From JAIOTG01 sp964644045 (GTDB lineage: Bacteria > Patescibacteriota > Patescibacteriia > Patescibacteriales > JAGXOH01), in the NCBI GenBank assembly GCA_964644045.1, contig CAZXUK010000016.1, positions 1-22,854 of the forward strand: a stretch of DNA of 22,854 nucleotides, read 5' to 3'. Position numbers and translations under genes: made by a program. The notes under the pieces are model-generated. The model had not been told where the DNA came from and ran no database searches. It was given only the letters and a program-made list of their open reading frames with translations. Numbering within the stretch: position 1 is the stretch's first letter; every line of letters begins with the position of its first letter. Positions 6,363-14,262 of the stretch are shown piece by piece.

Positions 6363-8231
6363 TTATTCTCTCTTAAATCCTTCCACTCTGCTTTTGCCCG
6401 AAGAAAGCTTATCTTCTTTTATCTCAGTGGTGATTTTATCTAATTCTCTTTTGATTTCCCGTTCGCAAAATTGATCATAGGCGCTATATTCTATATTTCT
6501 AAGCAAATCCAAAATTTTACCCTCATCCTTTTTCTCGGGAATTAAATTCAACTTAAAACCGGCCTTGTATTTTCCTCCTTGCGCCTCCACTTCTTTTAAC
6601 TCCCAAACCACTTTATTACTAACAGCTCCATGCATTAATTTGCCGGCTAAAAGAGTTTTGTCTCCGGTCCAGGTCACATTTTCCGGCAATTGGGCGCTAA
6701 CCGTTACATCGCTTAAACGATTTCCCAGATTATCTATTTCCCAAAAAATCCAATAACCGGTGGCCATACCCACCTGGGGAGGTAAGGGGCCTACACCTAA
6801 TTGGTCTCCTTGAGGGCTATAATAATAACCGGCGGAAGACACTTTGAGCTGAGATAAAAGTTTAACCAAGGGGGAAGTCTGGCTGAACCTGATTTTTTGC
6901 CCGTCAATTTTATATTCCGCCTTCACAGATAAGCTAACCCCTTGATTGACCCCTATGTTTTCTCTGGTCCAGGAAGTATTTATTTTCACCCCGCTTTCCT
7001 CTCCCGGGGACAACTCCCCTATTATTATTTTATCTCCCTCTTTTTTAAATTCGGTTCCCCCTATCAAACTGAAATCGCTTAATTTAAAACTTTTTTCTCC
7101 GGAGTTTAGTTTTAAATAAAATTCTTTAATTTCTTCCTTTTCTTTATTGTTAAAATTCACGAAAAAATCTATATTCTCTTCCGGCCCAAAAGATTCCGGG
7201 AGAGAAGAAAAACTCAAATTTAAATTGGGTTTTTTTACCTCTATTTCTTTCTTTGTTTCCTTTAATTTAAACTCTTTTTCTTCGGTCTCACCCAAAACTT
7301 CCCAATTAAAATCATAATATCCGGGAGAAGAATTATTTAAAGCCCGAAAGCTCAAATTAAGCTTTTCTTTTTGCTTTAAATTGTTTATTTTTATAAATTG
7401 ATCCTTCCATTCATAATCTCCCTCTCCGTAAACCTCTACCAAATTCCAATGAAAAGGGCTTAACTTAATTCTTATCTCTTCCCAGTCCAGCTCGGTGTTA
7501 TTGACCAGCTTAAAAGAGCCGTTAAATTCCGTTCCTTGATAAACCCGGCCGGGAATCTGAGAAGAGAAGTTCAGTTTAGAGCCCTCTATATTATATCCGC
7601 GAGAAGAAAGCTCTCTCATTTTATGATTATTAACTTGATAATTAAAAACCGAGGAAATACTCTGCCTGCTTCCCGGTTCCCCCAAGATCACTCCCGCTAT
7701 TTTCACCTCCCCGTTAGCTCCGCTGGTCAATTCTCCTAAATTAAAAGTGTTATTGTTAAAATTATAAAGATTTTCCGGGATCGCCCGGCGCAAAATAAAA
7801 TTCTCCGGGAGATCAATGCTTAACTTGGTTTTCTTAATAGTCTCCTTTCCTTCATGGGCATAAGCAAACCGAAAAACTTCCTCCTGACCGCTATAAATCT
7901 TGTCACTTGAATGAGTTATATCTAAATTTATCTCCTGCTCAGGTTTCCAAAAAAATAAAGAAACCAAAACGGCTAAAAGTATCAAAACTATGGTAGCCAA
8001 GACAGTGTCCACTATTAAATGAAATCTGCTTTCCTTATAATGCTTTTCATGTCTTTGCTTAAAGGGTTGGGTGAAAAGATTTAAAGTGCCAATAAAAACA
8101 TTTCCCTGTTTGGAATTTTTCTTTTCCCAAGGAGCTACTTGGGTTTGATTTTTTTGAACCTTGTCTTCTTTTTCTTGGTCCACCACTTCCAAATTATGTT
8201 TTTCTTGGCTGAATTCTTCTTTTTTAGACAT
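6363..8231 (-). CDS. Single-pass membrane protein with Ig-like/DUF11-like ectodomain
   Basis: I cannot give a function. The 622-residue product has a charged cytoplasmic N-terminus (1-70), one membrane helix (about 72-95), then some 500 residues of beta-rich sequence. That part looks like about four beta-sandwich units (near 100-205, 215-330, 335-445 and 455-580), with recurring phrases such as the 'linear in NLGN... LPENVTW' type that resemble DUF11/CARDB domains. It ends in a short charged helical tail. Such domains usually serve as adhesive or spacer modules on the cell surface. It lies 17 bases after the glycosidase-like gene and 7 bases before tsaB, so the three are probably one transcript. 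No SD is visible. Confidence 0.8.
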   Translation of the reverse strand: MSKKEEFSQEKHNLEVVDQEKEDKVQKNQTQVAPWEKKNSKQGNVFIGTLNLFTQPFKQRHEKHYKESRFHLIVDTVLATIVLILLAVLVSLFFWKPEQEINLDITHSSDKIYSGQEEVFRFAYAHEGKETIKKTKLSIDLPENFILRRAIPENLYNFNNNTFNLGELTSGANGEVKIAGVILGEPGSRQSISSVFNYQVNNHKMRELSSRGYNIEGSKLNFSSQIPGRVYQGTEFNGSFKLVNNTELDWEEIRIKLSPFHWNLVEVYGEGDYEWKDQFIKINNLKQKEKLNLSFRALNNSSPGYYDFNWEVLGETEEKEFKLKETKKEIEVKKPNLNLSFSSLPESFGPEENIDFFVNFNNKEKEEIKEFYLKLNSGEKSFKLSDFSLIGGTEFKKEGDKIIIGELSPGEESGVKINTSWTRENIGVNQGVSLSVKAEYKIDGQKIRFSQTSPLVKLLSQLKVSSAGYYYSPQGDQLGVGPLPPQVGMATGYWIFWEIDNLGNRLSDVTVSAQLPENVTWTGDKTLLAGKLMHGAVSNKVVWELKEVEAQGGKYKAGFKLNLIPEKKDEGKILDLLRNIEYSAYDQFCEREIKRELDKITTEIKEDKLSSGKSRVEGFKRE

Positions 8232-8248
8232 ATTTTTATAATTAAATA

Positions 8249-10264
8249 TTAAAAACCAATAGTGCTGGCTAAAATTTCGTCTTTTCCGTCTCTATTTAAA
8301 TCATAAGACATTACTTTTATTCCATAATCCAGCCCTTCCTCATAAGCACGAAATTCTTTTAAAAACTTTCCGTCTTTGGAAAAAACCTTTACCAAGGGCC
8401 TATCTCCGGCTCCGGAGCCCACAATAATTTCTTTTTCTCCTTCTCCGTCAACATTGCCCACGCTTACGCTGACTCCTCCGGAAAAATTTTCCTGAAAAGC
8501 GAAAAAACCTCCGGTTAAGGGTTTGCCGTCCTTGGAAAAAACACGAACATGCGGCCCTCCTCCTGTTCCGGCTCCGGTAATGATCTCGCGGGTACCGTCT
8601 CCGTTTAGATCCACAACCGCCACATTTACTCCTCCTCTGAAATGGGGTTTGTAAGCAAAGAAACCGCCGATTAAGGGCTTACCCTCTTTGTTAAAAATGC
8701 GGACATGGGGACCTCCTCCGGCTCCGGCTCCGGTAATTATTTCCTTGGTACCGTCTCCGTTTAAATCAGAAACAGCAAAGGAAATCTCCCCTCTAAATTT
8801 TTGGTCGTAGGGCTTAAAGCTGGAAATCTCCTTTCCGTCTTGATAAATCCTGATCACTCCATCCCCATTGACCAAAATCTCTTCATTGGCCGGGTTGTTG
8901 TTTATATCAGATATTAAAATATCATAACCGCCTTCAAATCTGTCCAAATAAGCAAAAAAACCATTCCTGATCTGTTTGCCCTCTTGATCAAAAATGCGCA
9001 CAAAACTTCCGTTGTTAAAGCTGTTCTCCTTAATCTTATTATTTTCCTTTAATAATATTATACCATCTTTGGGATCCAATTTCACCCAATTAACCCGTGA
9101 ACCGTCATTCACCTTTCTATCTTGAGTGCCTTGGATTTTCTGAAAAATCTCTTTTTGAAAATAATAGCTTTGTTCCCGATCAGTGGAATTGACTAAAACG
9201 GCTCCGTTCTCAAAATCTCGGCGCCATAAACCCGGCTTGATGGTGGAATCCTTTTTATCTAATAAATTATAAGGGTCTCCTTCGGGCGAACCCAAATTCT
9301 GTTCATACTCATCATACCACCAAAGCTGGGCATGGCTTTTATCCCCGTGATCAAAGGAAAAATACCCCGGACCCAAAAGAGTGCTGGCTAAACCGAATCT
9401 CATTTTTTGATAATTCCGATAATCCCCCGAATTTTCAGTATTGGAATTCAAAACATATATCGAGGGCTTTTTGTTTTGCGGAGGTAAAACTCGCAAATAC
9501 TGCCTCATTACAGCGCTCCAACTGCCGTCACCCTCCCAGGGAGTGGGGAAAGTCTCAAACATTCGCCCGTTAATATCCGGCTGTAAAGCGCTTAAAGAAT
9601 TTCCGTTTATCAAAATTCTTTTTTTCTCCCCGATCCTTTGCCTGGTTTGATGAAAAAGTTGTCCGCAAGCTCGGCGCCACTCTTGATTAACTTCGCTTTC
9701 GTTTTCCGTTCTGCCATCTTCGTCAATATCAATACCTCCTCCTTTGTTGTAATGACTAATATTAGCATCCACAATATCAAAGAAAACTCCGTCCCAAATG
9801 TCCAGTTTAATTTTATTATCAATATAATTCACATTGAAATCACGCCAAGCCGGATTGGAAATATTGACAGCGTAAATATCGGGCCAAATTTCAAATCTCT
9901 CTCCTTGCCCGTCTTTTAACCACCAATCATTTTCCTTCACCTTCTCATAAATATATCTGTTTAACCCCACATTATCATTTAAACCGCTAACATTGACCAT
10001 GGCCGGATAAATATAAGAAAAAATCATTCCCTCGGGGCGCCGATTGTTGTAATAAGTAAAAAAATCCGGGCTACTAAAGGCGGTCTCCGTGGGAACTATC
10101 AACAAATCCCAGCGAGAAAGCTCTTGATAGTCTTCCCGAGGAACATGGGATAGATAATAATTAGCCAAACGGGGATAACTGTCCGAGGCCGCTTGCGCTC
10201 TGACACCCAAAAAAAGAAAAGAAAAAATAATCAAAAAAATAATTTTTTTCATTTGGTCTTTCAT
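8249..10264 (-). CDS. Secreted glycoside-hydrolase-like protein with FG-GAP/VCBS-type repeats
   Basis: The protein has a signal peptide (about 5-26) and a first domain (about 27-410) resembling putative glycosidase families of the GHL15 type, a TIM-barrel group. Its WDGVFFDIVD segment (157-166) gives candidate acidic catalytic residues, and ILINGNS and GPGYFSFDHGD segments also fit. The second part (about 420-671) has four or more 52-residue units with the DLNGDGTKEIITGAGAGGGPHV pattern, calcium-binding blades of an FG-GAP-like propeller. The substrate is unknown; trimming or remodelling the cell's own exopolysaccharide is a reasonable inference from the glycosyltransferases upstream. Two starts compete: ATG at 10264 and ATG at 10252 (MKKIIFLIIF), which gives a more typical signal peptide and sits better relative to the predicted transcription start near 10267. 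Confidence 0.8.
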   Translation of the reverse strand: MKDQMKKIIFLIIFSFLFLGVRAQAASDSYPRLANYYLSHVPREDYQELSRWDLLIVPTETAFSSPDFFTYYNNRRPEGMIFSYIYPAMVNVSGLNDNVGLNRYIYEKVKENDWWLKDGQGERFEIWPDIYAVNISNPAWRDFNVNYIDNKIKLDIWDGVFFDIVDANISHYNKGGGIDIDEDGRTENESEVNQEWRRACGQLFHQTRQRIGEKKRILINGNSLSALQPDINGRMFETFPTPWEGDGSWSAVMRQYLRVLPPQNKKPSIYVLNSNTENSGDYRNYQKMRFGLASTLLGPGYFSFDHGDKSHAQLWWYDEYEQNLGSPEGDPYNLLDKKDSTIKPGLWRRDFENGAVLVNSTDREQSYYFQKEIFQKIQGTQDRKVNDGSRVNWVKLDPKDGIILLKENNKIKENSFNNGSFVRIFDQEGKQIRNGFFAYLDRFEGGYDILISDINNNPANEEILVNGDGVIRIYQDGKEISSFKPYDQKFRGEISFAVSDLNGDGTKEIITGAGAGGGPHVRIFNKEGKPLIGGFFAYKPHFRGGVNVAVVDLNGDGTREIITGAGTGGGPHVRVFSKDGKPLTGGFFAFQENFSGGVSVSVGNVDGEGEKEIIVGSGAGDRPLVKVFSKDGKFLKEFRAYEEGLDYGIKVMSYDLNRDGKDEILASTIGF
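8500..8780. repeat. 156-bp internal tandem repeats encoding propeller blades
   Basis: The DNA around 8509-8620 is closely matched 156 bases away at about 8665-8776, including shared ACCGTCTCCGTTTA and GGTAAT stretches. The unit encodes 52 residues, one FG-GAP-type blade. Nearly identical neighbouring units suggest recent duplication within the gene. Confidence 0.65.
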
Positions 10265-10273
10265 TGTTTTTTT

Positions 10274-10302
10274 ATATTAAAAAACTGCTTAATTTTCATC
10301 AA
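10274..10302 (-). promoter_or_regulatory. Possible promoter for the glycosidase-like gene
   Basis: On the minus strand TTGATG (10297-10302) is followed by 17 bases and TAATAT (10274-10279). The -35 lies in the loop of the preceding terminator and the spacer covers its second arm. Predicted start is near 10267, almost at the upstream ATG. The -10 matches consensus at only four of six bases. Confidence 0.35.
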
Positions 10303-10315
10303 AAAGCAGTTTTTT
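10279..10315 (-). terminator. Intrinsic terminator after the downstream glycosyltransferase
   Basis: A 12-bp stem (10279-10290 with 10304-10315, core ACTGCTT/AAGCAGT) surrounds a 13-base loop and, on the minus strand, ends in TTTTTT. It starts 13 bases after the glycosyltransferase stop. The A and T ends make it nearly symmetrical, so it could work either way. Confidence 0.75.
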
Positions 10316-10327
10316 AAGAGCTATCCT

Positions 10328-11440
10328 TTAGATTAGCATGGATCGATAAAGTCCTAAAGTATTTTTAGTGATATTTTCCAAGCTATACTCCGAATTGATT
10401 CTTTTTTGGGCCTTCTTGCCCTTATTTTTAATTTGAGAAGGATGGCTCAAAGCATAATTTAATTTTTCTTTTAAATCCTTTTCGTCTCCGGACCTAAAAG
10501 AGATTCCGGCCTCTCCGCTGGGCTCCAAATTCTCCGGAATATCGCTAACCAAGACCGGCAGGCCATAAGACATGGCTTCCAACAAAGCCAAAGACAAACC
10601 TTCAGACTCGGAAGGTTGAGCAAAAATATAAGCGTTGGAATAAAGTTCCATTAAAGTATTTCCGGATTGTTTGCCGGTAAAAATTATATTGGGATTATCT
10701 TGAGCTAATTTTTTGATTTTACGAGTATAATCATCAGTAAAAGCCCCCTCTCCCACGATTACTAATTTTTTATCGGTTTTAAGTTCATTATAAGCGTTAA
10801 TCAAATAATGGATACCTTTGTGTCTGACCAGACGAGAAACAGACAAAATATATTCTCCGGAAACTAAACCCCATTTCTCCGTGATTTCTTTGGCCTCTAA
10901 GGAAGGATAAATATTGACCCCATTGGGAATATAATCAACCTTGCGTCGGTATTTTTTCTCGGCGTAATCTTTTAACCCGTGAGAAACGGCGATCACTTTA
11001 TCTGCGAATTTGCAACACATATACTCACCGAATTTTAAATACATTCGGGCAAAAATTCCCCATTTTTGATGATAATAATCCTGACAATGAAAAGTAGAGG
11101 TTACCGGAAGCCCGGGGCGTAAAATTTTAACCAAAAACAATAAAGAAGAAGGGCCGATTCCGTGATAATGAACCACCTCATATTTTCGGGAAAAAACAGC
11201 ATGTATGCTAGCTAAAAAAGTATGAGTAATAGCATCCAGATGCTTGGAGTTTATGCTGGGCAAACTGATCAGATTAACTCCTTGATAAGTCTTTAAATTT
11301 TTATCCGTATAATTCGGACGAGTATAAACATACACTTCATGACCGGCCTTAACCAAGCGTGTAGCTAATTCTCCTACATGCTTTTCAATTCCTCCGGACT
11401 GAGCCGGAATTCCTTTTTGTCCGATCATGGCAATTTTCAT
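10328..11440 (-). CDS. Glycosyltransferase family 4
   Basis: This is a cytosolic GT-B enzyme that moves a sugar from a nucleotide donor to a growing glycan with retention. The N-terminal lobe opens MKIAMIGQKGIPAQSGGIEKH, typical of GT4 enzymes in polysaccharide clusters. The C-terminal lobe carries ILSVSRLVRHKG (198-209) and the donor-site E-x7-E motif at Glu280 and Glu288 within ESEGLSLALLEAMSYGLPV. Length (370) is normal. Donor and acceptor cannot be read from sequence. It starts 10 bases after the stop of the propeller-like membrane protein, so the two are likely co-transcribed, and a terminator follows. No SD is seen. Confidence 0.93.
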   Translation of the reverse strand: MKIAMIGQKGIPAQSGGIEKHVGELATRLVKAGHEVYVYTRPNYTDKNLKTYQGVNLISLPSINSKHLDAITHTFLASIHAVFSRKYEVVHYHGIGPSSLLFLVKILRPGLPVTSTFHCQDYYHQKWGIFARMYLKFGEYMCCKFADKVIAVSHGLKDYAEKKYRRKVDYIPNGVNIYPSLEAKEITEKWGLVSGEYILSVSRLVRHKGIHYLINAYNELKTDKKLVIVGEGAFTDDYTRKIKKLAQDNPNIIFTGKQSGNTLMELYSNAYIFAQPSESEGLSLALLEAMSYGLPVLVSDIPENLEPSGEAGISFRSGDEKDLKEKLNYALSHPSQIKNKGKKAQKRINSEYSLENITKNTLGLYRSMLI

Positions 11441-11450
11441 ATATTTTAAT

Positions 11451-12770
11451 TTAATCTCTTATTTTTAAACTTATACCCCTGTATAAACCGGATTTTTCTC
11501 CTTCGGCCCTAATGGATATATAAGAAGGAGAAACCTGAGAAGGGATAATAAGTTCTTGGGAAAATTTTCCTTTTTCATCAGCCCAAACCTCGACCTTTTC
11601 CTGCAAATATTCAATAATAATTTTTTCCTTATTTGCAAATCCTCCTCCGGTCAAAGTTACTTGCTCTCCGGCAACTGCTTCCTTTGTATTTAATTTTAAA
11701 TAAAATTTCCTTTTAATTTGGCTTGGTTCTTCTTGGGGGTCATAATGGTCTATCACTTCCATATCCTTATTTAAAACCAAAATGTTATTCAAATTAAACA
11801 CTACTATTGCCTCTTCTTTATTTGTCTGCACTACTCTAATTCCTTGAGCCCAAGATCCGGCCTCGCCAACGCCGGTAGTAAAAATCCAATCCACAGGATT
11901 TAAACTGTATTTATCCGCCTTAACCACCCCTACTCCGTCGGAAAAATAAATATATCCGCTTCCTTTTAAACCATCCACATCATACCCGTGTTCAGAAATA
12001 TGCTTGAATTCCCTCTTTTTATCCAATTTTTCGGCTGAATTATTGATCCCGTATTTCTTTAAAGAATTATCATCTACCACATATATTCCTTCTTCGGAGT
12101 CATAGTGGGCCTTGCGGAAATGATCGCCCTCGAAGCGAAGATCTTTTTGAGCTGTTTTCTGGCCGCTTACAGGGTTATAAACCTCTATTCCTTTCTTGTC
12201 TAAATTTAAAACATATCCTTCGTCAGGAAAAAAATTGATGTTATATTGATATTCGTTTTCGGGAAAAAGATAAGAACTGATATTTTGTAAATCCTGATTC
12301 CAGATCTTGGTTCCTTGGCTTCCCAGGGTTATAACATACTCTCCTTTTTTTTCCAGGCCCTTAAACCAATCCCAGCTATTATCTTTAAGCTTCTTTGCCA
12401 ATAAAGGCTCCTTTGGGGAAGAAATATTATATTGATAAAAATACCTTCCATTGGTTAAATAAAGATAAAGATCTTCTTCGGTTTGATTGAAGATCAAATC
12501 ATTAAACTCCTTTTCTTCACTTTGCGGTAAAATTTGAGAAACCTTTTCTATTTTTCCTTCTTTCACTGTAAAAATTTCCGCTCTTCCGGAATTAATTGTT
12601 CCTATAATTATTTTATTCTTATAAAAAACGGCTTCCCCGCTATAATAAGTGGTATGGGTATCGGCAAAAGTGTCCCGGCTTTTAAAAACAAAAATCGAAA
12701 CCGCAATCAATAACAAAAAAACCGCTATTGACAATATTTTTTTATTTTTCATATCCATCATATCCATCAA
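11451..12770 (-). CDS. Anchored beta-propeller-like protein with Ig-like C-terminus
   Basis: I do not recognise a named family. The 439-residue product has an N-terminal membrane helix or uncleaved signal (about 11-29), then about 320 residues with repeating short strands and motifs such as VITLGSQG and YVVDDNS that suggest a propeller. The C-terminal 84 residues (from about 356) look like an Ig/IPT-type sandwich with VTLTGGGFANKEKI. The start is ambiguous: a 9-bp tandem repeat (12750-12758, 12759-12767) puts five ATGs in the first seven codons, and ATG at 12752 would give MKNKKILSIAVFLL. A weak promoter (TTGCCC at 12804-12809, 16 bases, TAAAAT at 12782-12787) lies upstream. It sits between two GT4 genes, suggesting a surface or envelope role in the glycan system. 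Confidence 0.75.
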   Translation of the reverse strand: MMDMMDMKNKKILSIAVFLLLIAVSIFVFKSRDTFADTHTTYYSGEAVFYKNKIIIGTINSGRAEIFTVKEGKIEKVSQILPQSEEKEFNDLIFNQTEEDLYLYLTNGRYFYQYNISSPKEPLLAKKLKDNSWDWFKGLEKKGEYVITLGSQGTKIWNQDLQNISSYLFPENEYQYNINFFPDEGYVLNLDKKGIEVYNPVSGQKTAQKDLRFEGDHFRKAHYDSEEGIYVVDDNSLKKYGINNSAEKLDKKREFKHISEHGYDVDGLKGSGYIYFSDGVGVVKADKYSLNPVDWIFTTGVGEAGSWAQGIRVVQTNKEEAIVVFNLNNILVLNKDMEVIDHYDPQEEPSQIKRKFYLKLNTKEAVAGEQVTLTGGGFANKEKIIIEYLQEKVEVWADEKGKFSQELIIPSQVSPSYISIRAEGEKSGLYRGISLKIRD

Positions 12771-12793
12771 TTTAAATTGTTATTTTAAATTTG

Positions 12794-12943
12794 AAATGCA
12801 CCGGGGCAACTCTTCCAAACTAAGATAAAATTTTTGCGAACTCGGGTTGGCGGTGTGGGATCTTTAAACCGCAATTAATTAGGGCGCGGAGCAAAAATTT
12901 TATCTTAGTTTGGAATTTCACTGATTGATCTAGTGGTGCATTT
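12794..12943. repeat. 150-bp nested inverted repeat element
   Basis: Two 25-base arms (12813-12837 and 12891-12915) are exact reverse complements, separated by a GC-richer 53-base centre. Outside them a second 9-bp pair matches, AAATGCACC (12794-12802) with GGTGCATTT (12935-12943). A 10-base direct repeat CATTTGACTA (12939-12948, 12949-12958) follows. There is no ORF inside. It fills most of the gap 12771-13032. It could be a small non-autonomous mobile element with terminal inverted repeats or a structured RNA; on the minus strand it lies between two glycan genes and would form a very stable hairpin. I see no T-tract that would make it an ordinary terminator. Confidence 0.75.
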
Positions 12944-13032
12944 GACTACATTTGACTATTTAATGTAGAATTTTATAAATCAAATAATTTTAACACTAAT
13001 CGGCAAAAATGTCAATAGCTAAACCATCAAAA

Positions 13033-14262
13033 TCAGAGATTTTTTCCTGAGATCAATTCTTGGTACCAAGGAAGAATTTTTGAGGCGTATTTTTCCGGGG
13101 TATATTCCGAAGATAAACTTATATTTCCGAAAAATGAAGAGTTACTTTTTTTGTTTAATTTTAGTAGTTTGTTTTTCAAATCTTTCGGATCCCCGGTTTG
13201 AAATAAAAGGCCGTTTTCTCCTTCTGTGATAATTTCAGGCGCAGCCCCGGCCCGAGAAGCAATTACCGGAGTTCCCAAAGATAAAGATTCCAACAAAGTG
13301 TAACCGAAAACTTCCGCCCAAACAAAAGGAAATACAACCGCCTTGGCTCTTTGAATAATCTCTTTCAATTCTTCGCCCTTTTTAAAACCTAAAAATTCCA
13401 CCCTGTCTTCCAAATTGTTTTTTCTGACCATCTCTTCCAGTTTCTTTTTCTGCTTTCCCTCGCCCGCTATCTTTAATTTTAGATCCGGGGTGCGGATCCA
13501 AGCTTTAATTAAAATCTCCACTCCCTTTTCTGAAGATAACCGTCCAAAATAAAGAAAATAATCTTCACCCGACCCTATCTTCTTCTTTTGCCACTCCTCT
13601 GGAAATAAAAAGTGAGGCAACACTCTTATTCTCTCCCGGCTAAACCCGGCTCGAACAAAAACTTCTCTAAGATAATCGCTGGGAGAAATAAACAAGTTCA
13701 CCCTATCATAAGTTTTTAAAATCTTGTTATGAATATAGGCCTCCAAGGTCAAAACAAAACTTTTCAAAAAAGATCCGGCAACGCATCTATATCTTAGACA
13801 ATTATAAAACTTCCCGCCCAGGCATTTATCACAAATTTTTCCCTGCCTAAACATTTTATAATCCGGGCAAACCAATTTATAGTCATGCAGGCTCATAACC
13901 ACCGGGATATCGTATTTTTTCAAAACCTTGAGCACTGAAGGAGATAAATGATGATAAATATTATGAAGATGAACAATGTCGGGCTGAAAATCCTTAAGAA
14001 TCTTTTTCATCTTACGAGCTGCCTCAAAATTATAAATAATCCTTAAAGCAATTTTTATTTGCCTAAAAAAACCGTATTTACCTCCCAAATCATAATCCCT
14101 GACAAAATAAGAGCTGAATTGGGAGGGACGATTACGAGGGTTAATAGTGGAAAAATAAGCCACCTCTGCCCCCTTCTCTTCCAGAAGCTTGCCCAGGTCA
14201 AAATAAGCGCGCTCAGCGCCTCCGCGCAAATAATGAAAATTGTTTACCAGCAATACTTTCAT
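13033..14262 (-). CDS. Glycosyltransferase family 4
   Basis: This is a second GT-B retaining glycosyltransferase, 409 residues. It opens MKVLLVNNFHYLRGGAERAY, typical of GT4 enzymes, and has the E-x7-E donor motif at Glu317 and Glu325 (AEVFGYTLLES) followed by GTPVIASRAGAAPEII. A Cys cluster (132, 144, 147, 155, 160) after SLHDYKLVCP is a recurring feature of one GT4 subgroup and may bind zinc or form a structural knot. The start codon overlaps the stop of the upstream GT2-radical SAM gene as ATGA (14259-14262), so the two are translationally coupled and probably act in one pathway. Sugar specificity cannot be read. Confidence 0.93.
   Translation of the reverse strand: MKVLLVNNFHYLRGGAERAYFDLGKLLEEKGAEVAYFSTINPRNRPSQFSSYFVRDYDLGGKYGFFRQIKIALRIIYNFEAARKMKKILKDFQPDIVHLHNIYHHLSPSVLKVLKKYDIPVVMSLHDYKLVCPDYKMFRQGKICDKCLGGKFYNCLRYRCVAGSFLKSFVLTLEAYIHNKILKTYDRVNLFISPSDYLREVFVRAGFSRERIRVLPHFLFPEEWQKKKIGSGEDYFLYFGRLSSEKGVEILIKAWIRTPDLKLKIAGEGKQKKKLEEMVRKNNLEDRVEFLGFKKGEELKEIIQRAKAVVFPFVWAEVFGYTLLESLSLGTPVIASRAGAAPEIITEGENGLLFQTGDPKDLKNKLLKLNKKSNSSFFGNISLSSEYTPEKYASKILPWYQELISGKNL

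Noticed and set aside
12794..12943. Insertion sequence
   Set aside because: There are inverted arms but no transposase frame between or near them; only a non-autonomous element remains possible.
13033..14261. Alternative genetic code with TGA read as Gly
   Set aside because: TGA serves as a stop at sensible C-termini (for example 13033-13035, 14259-14261, 17519-17521), and no gene needs TGA read-through.
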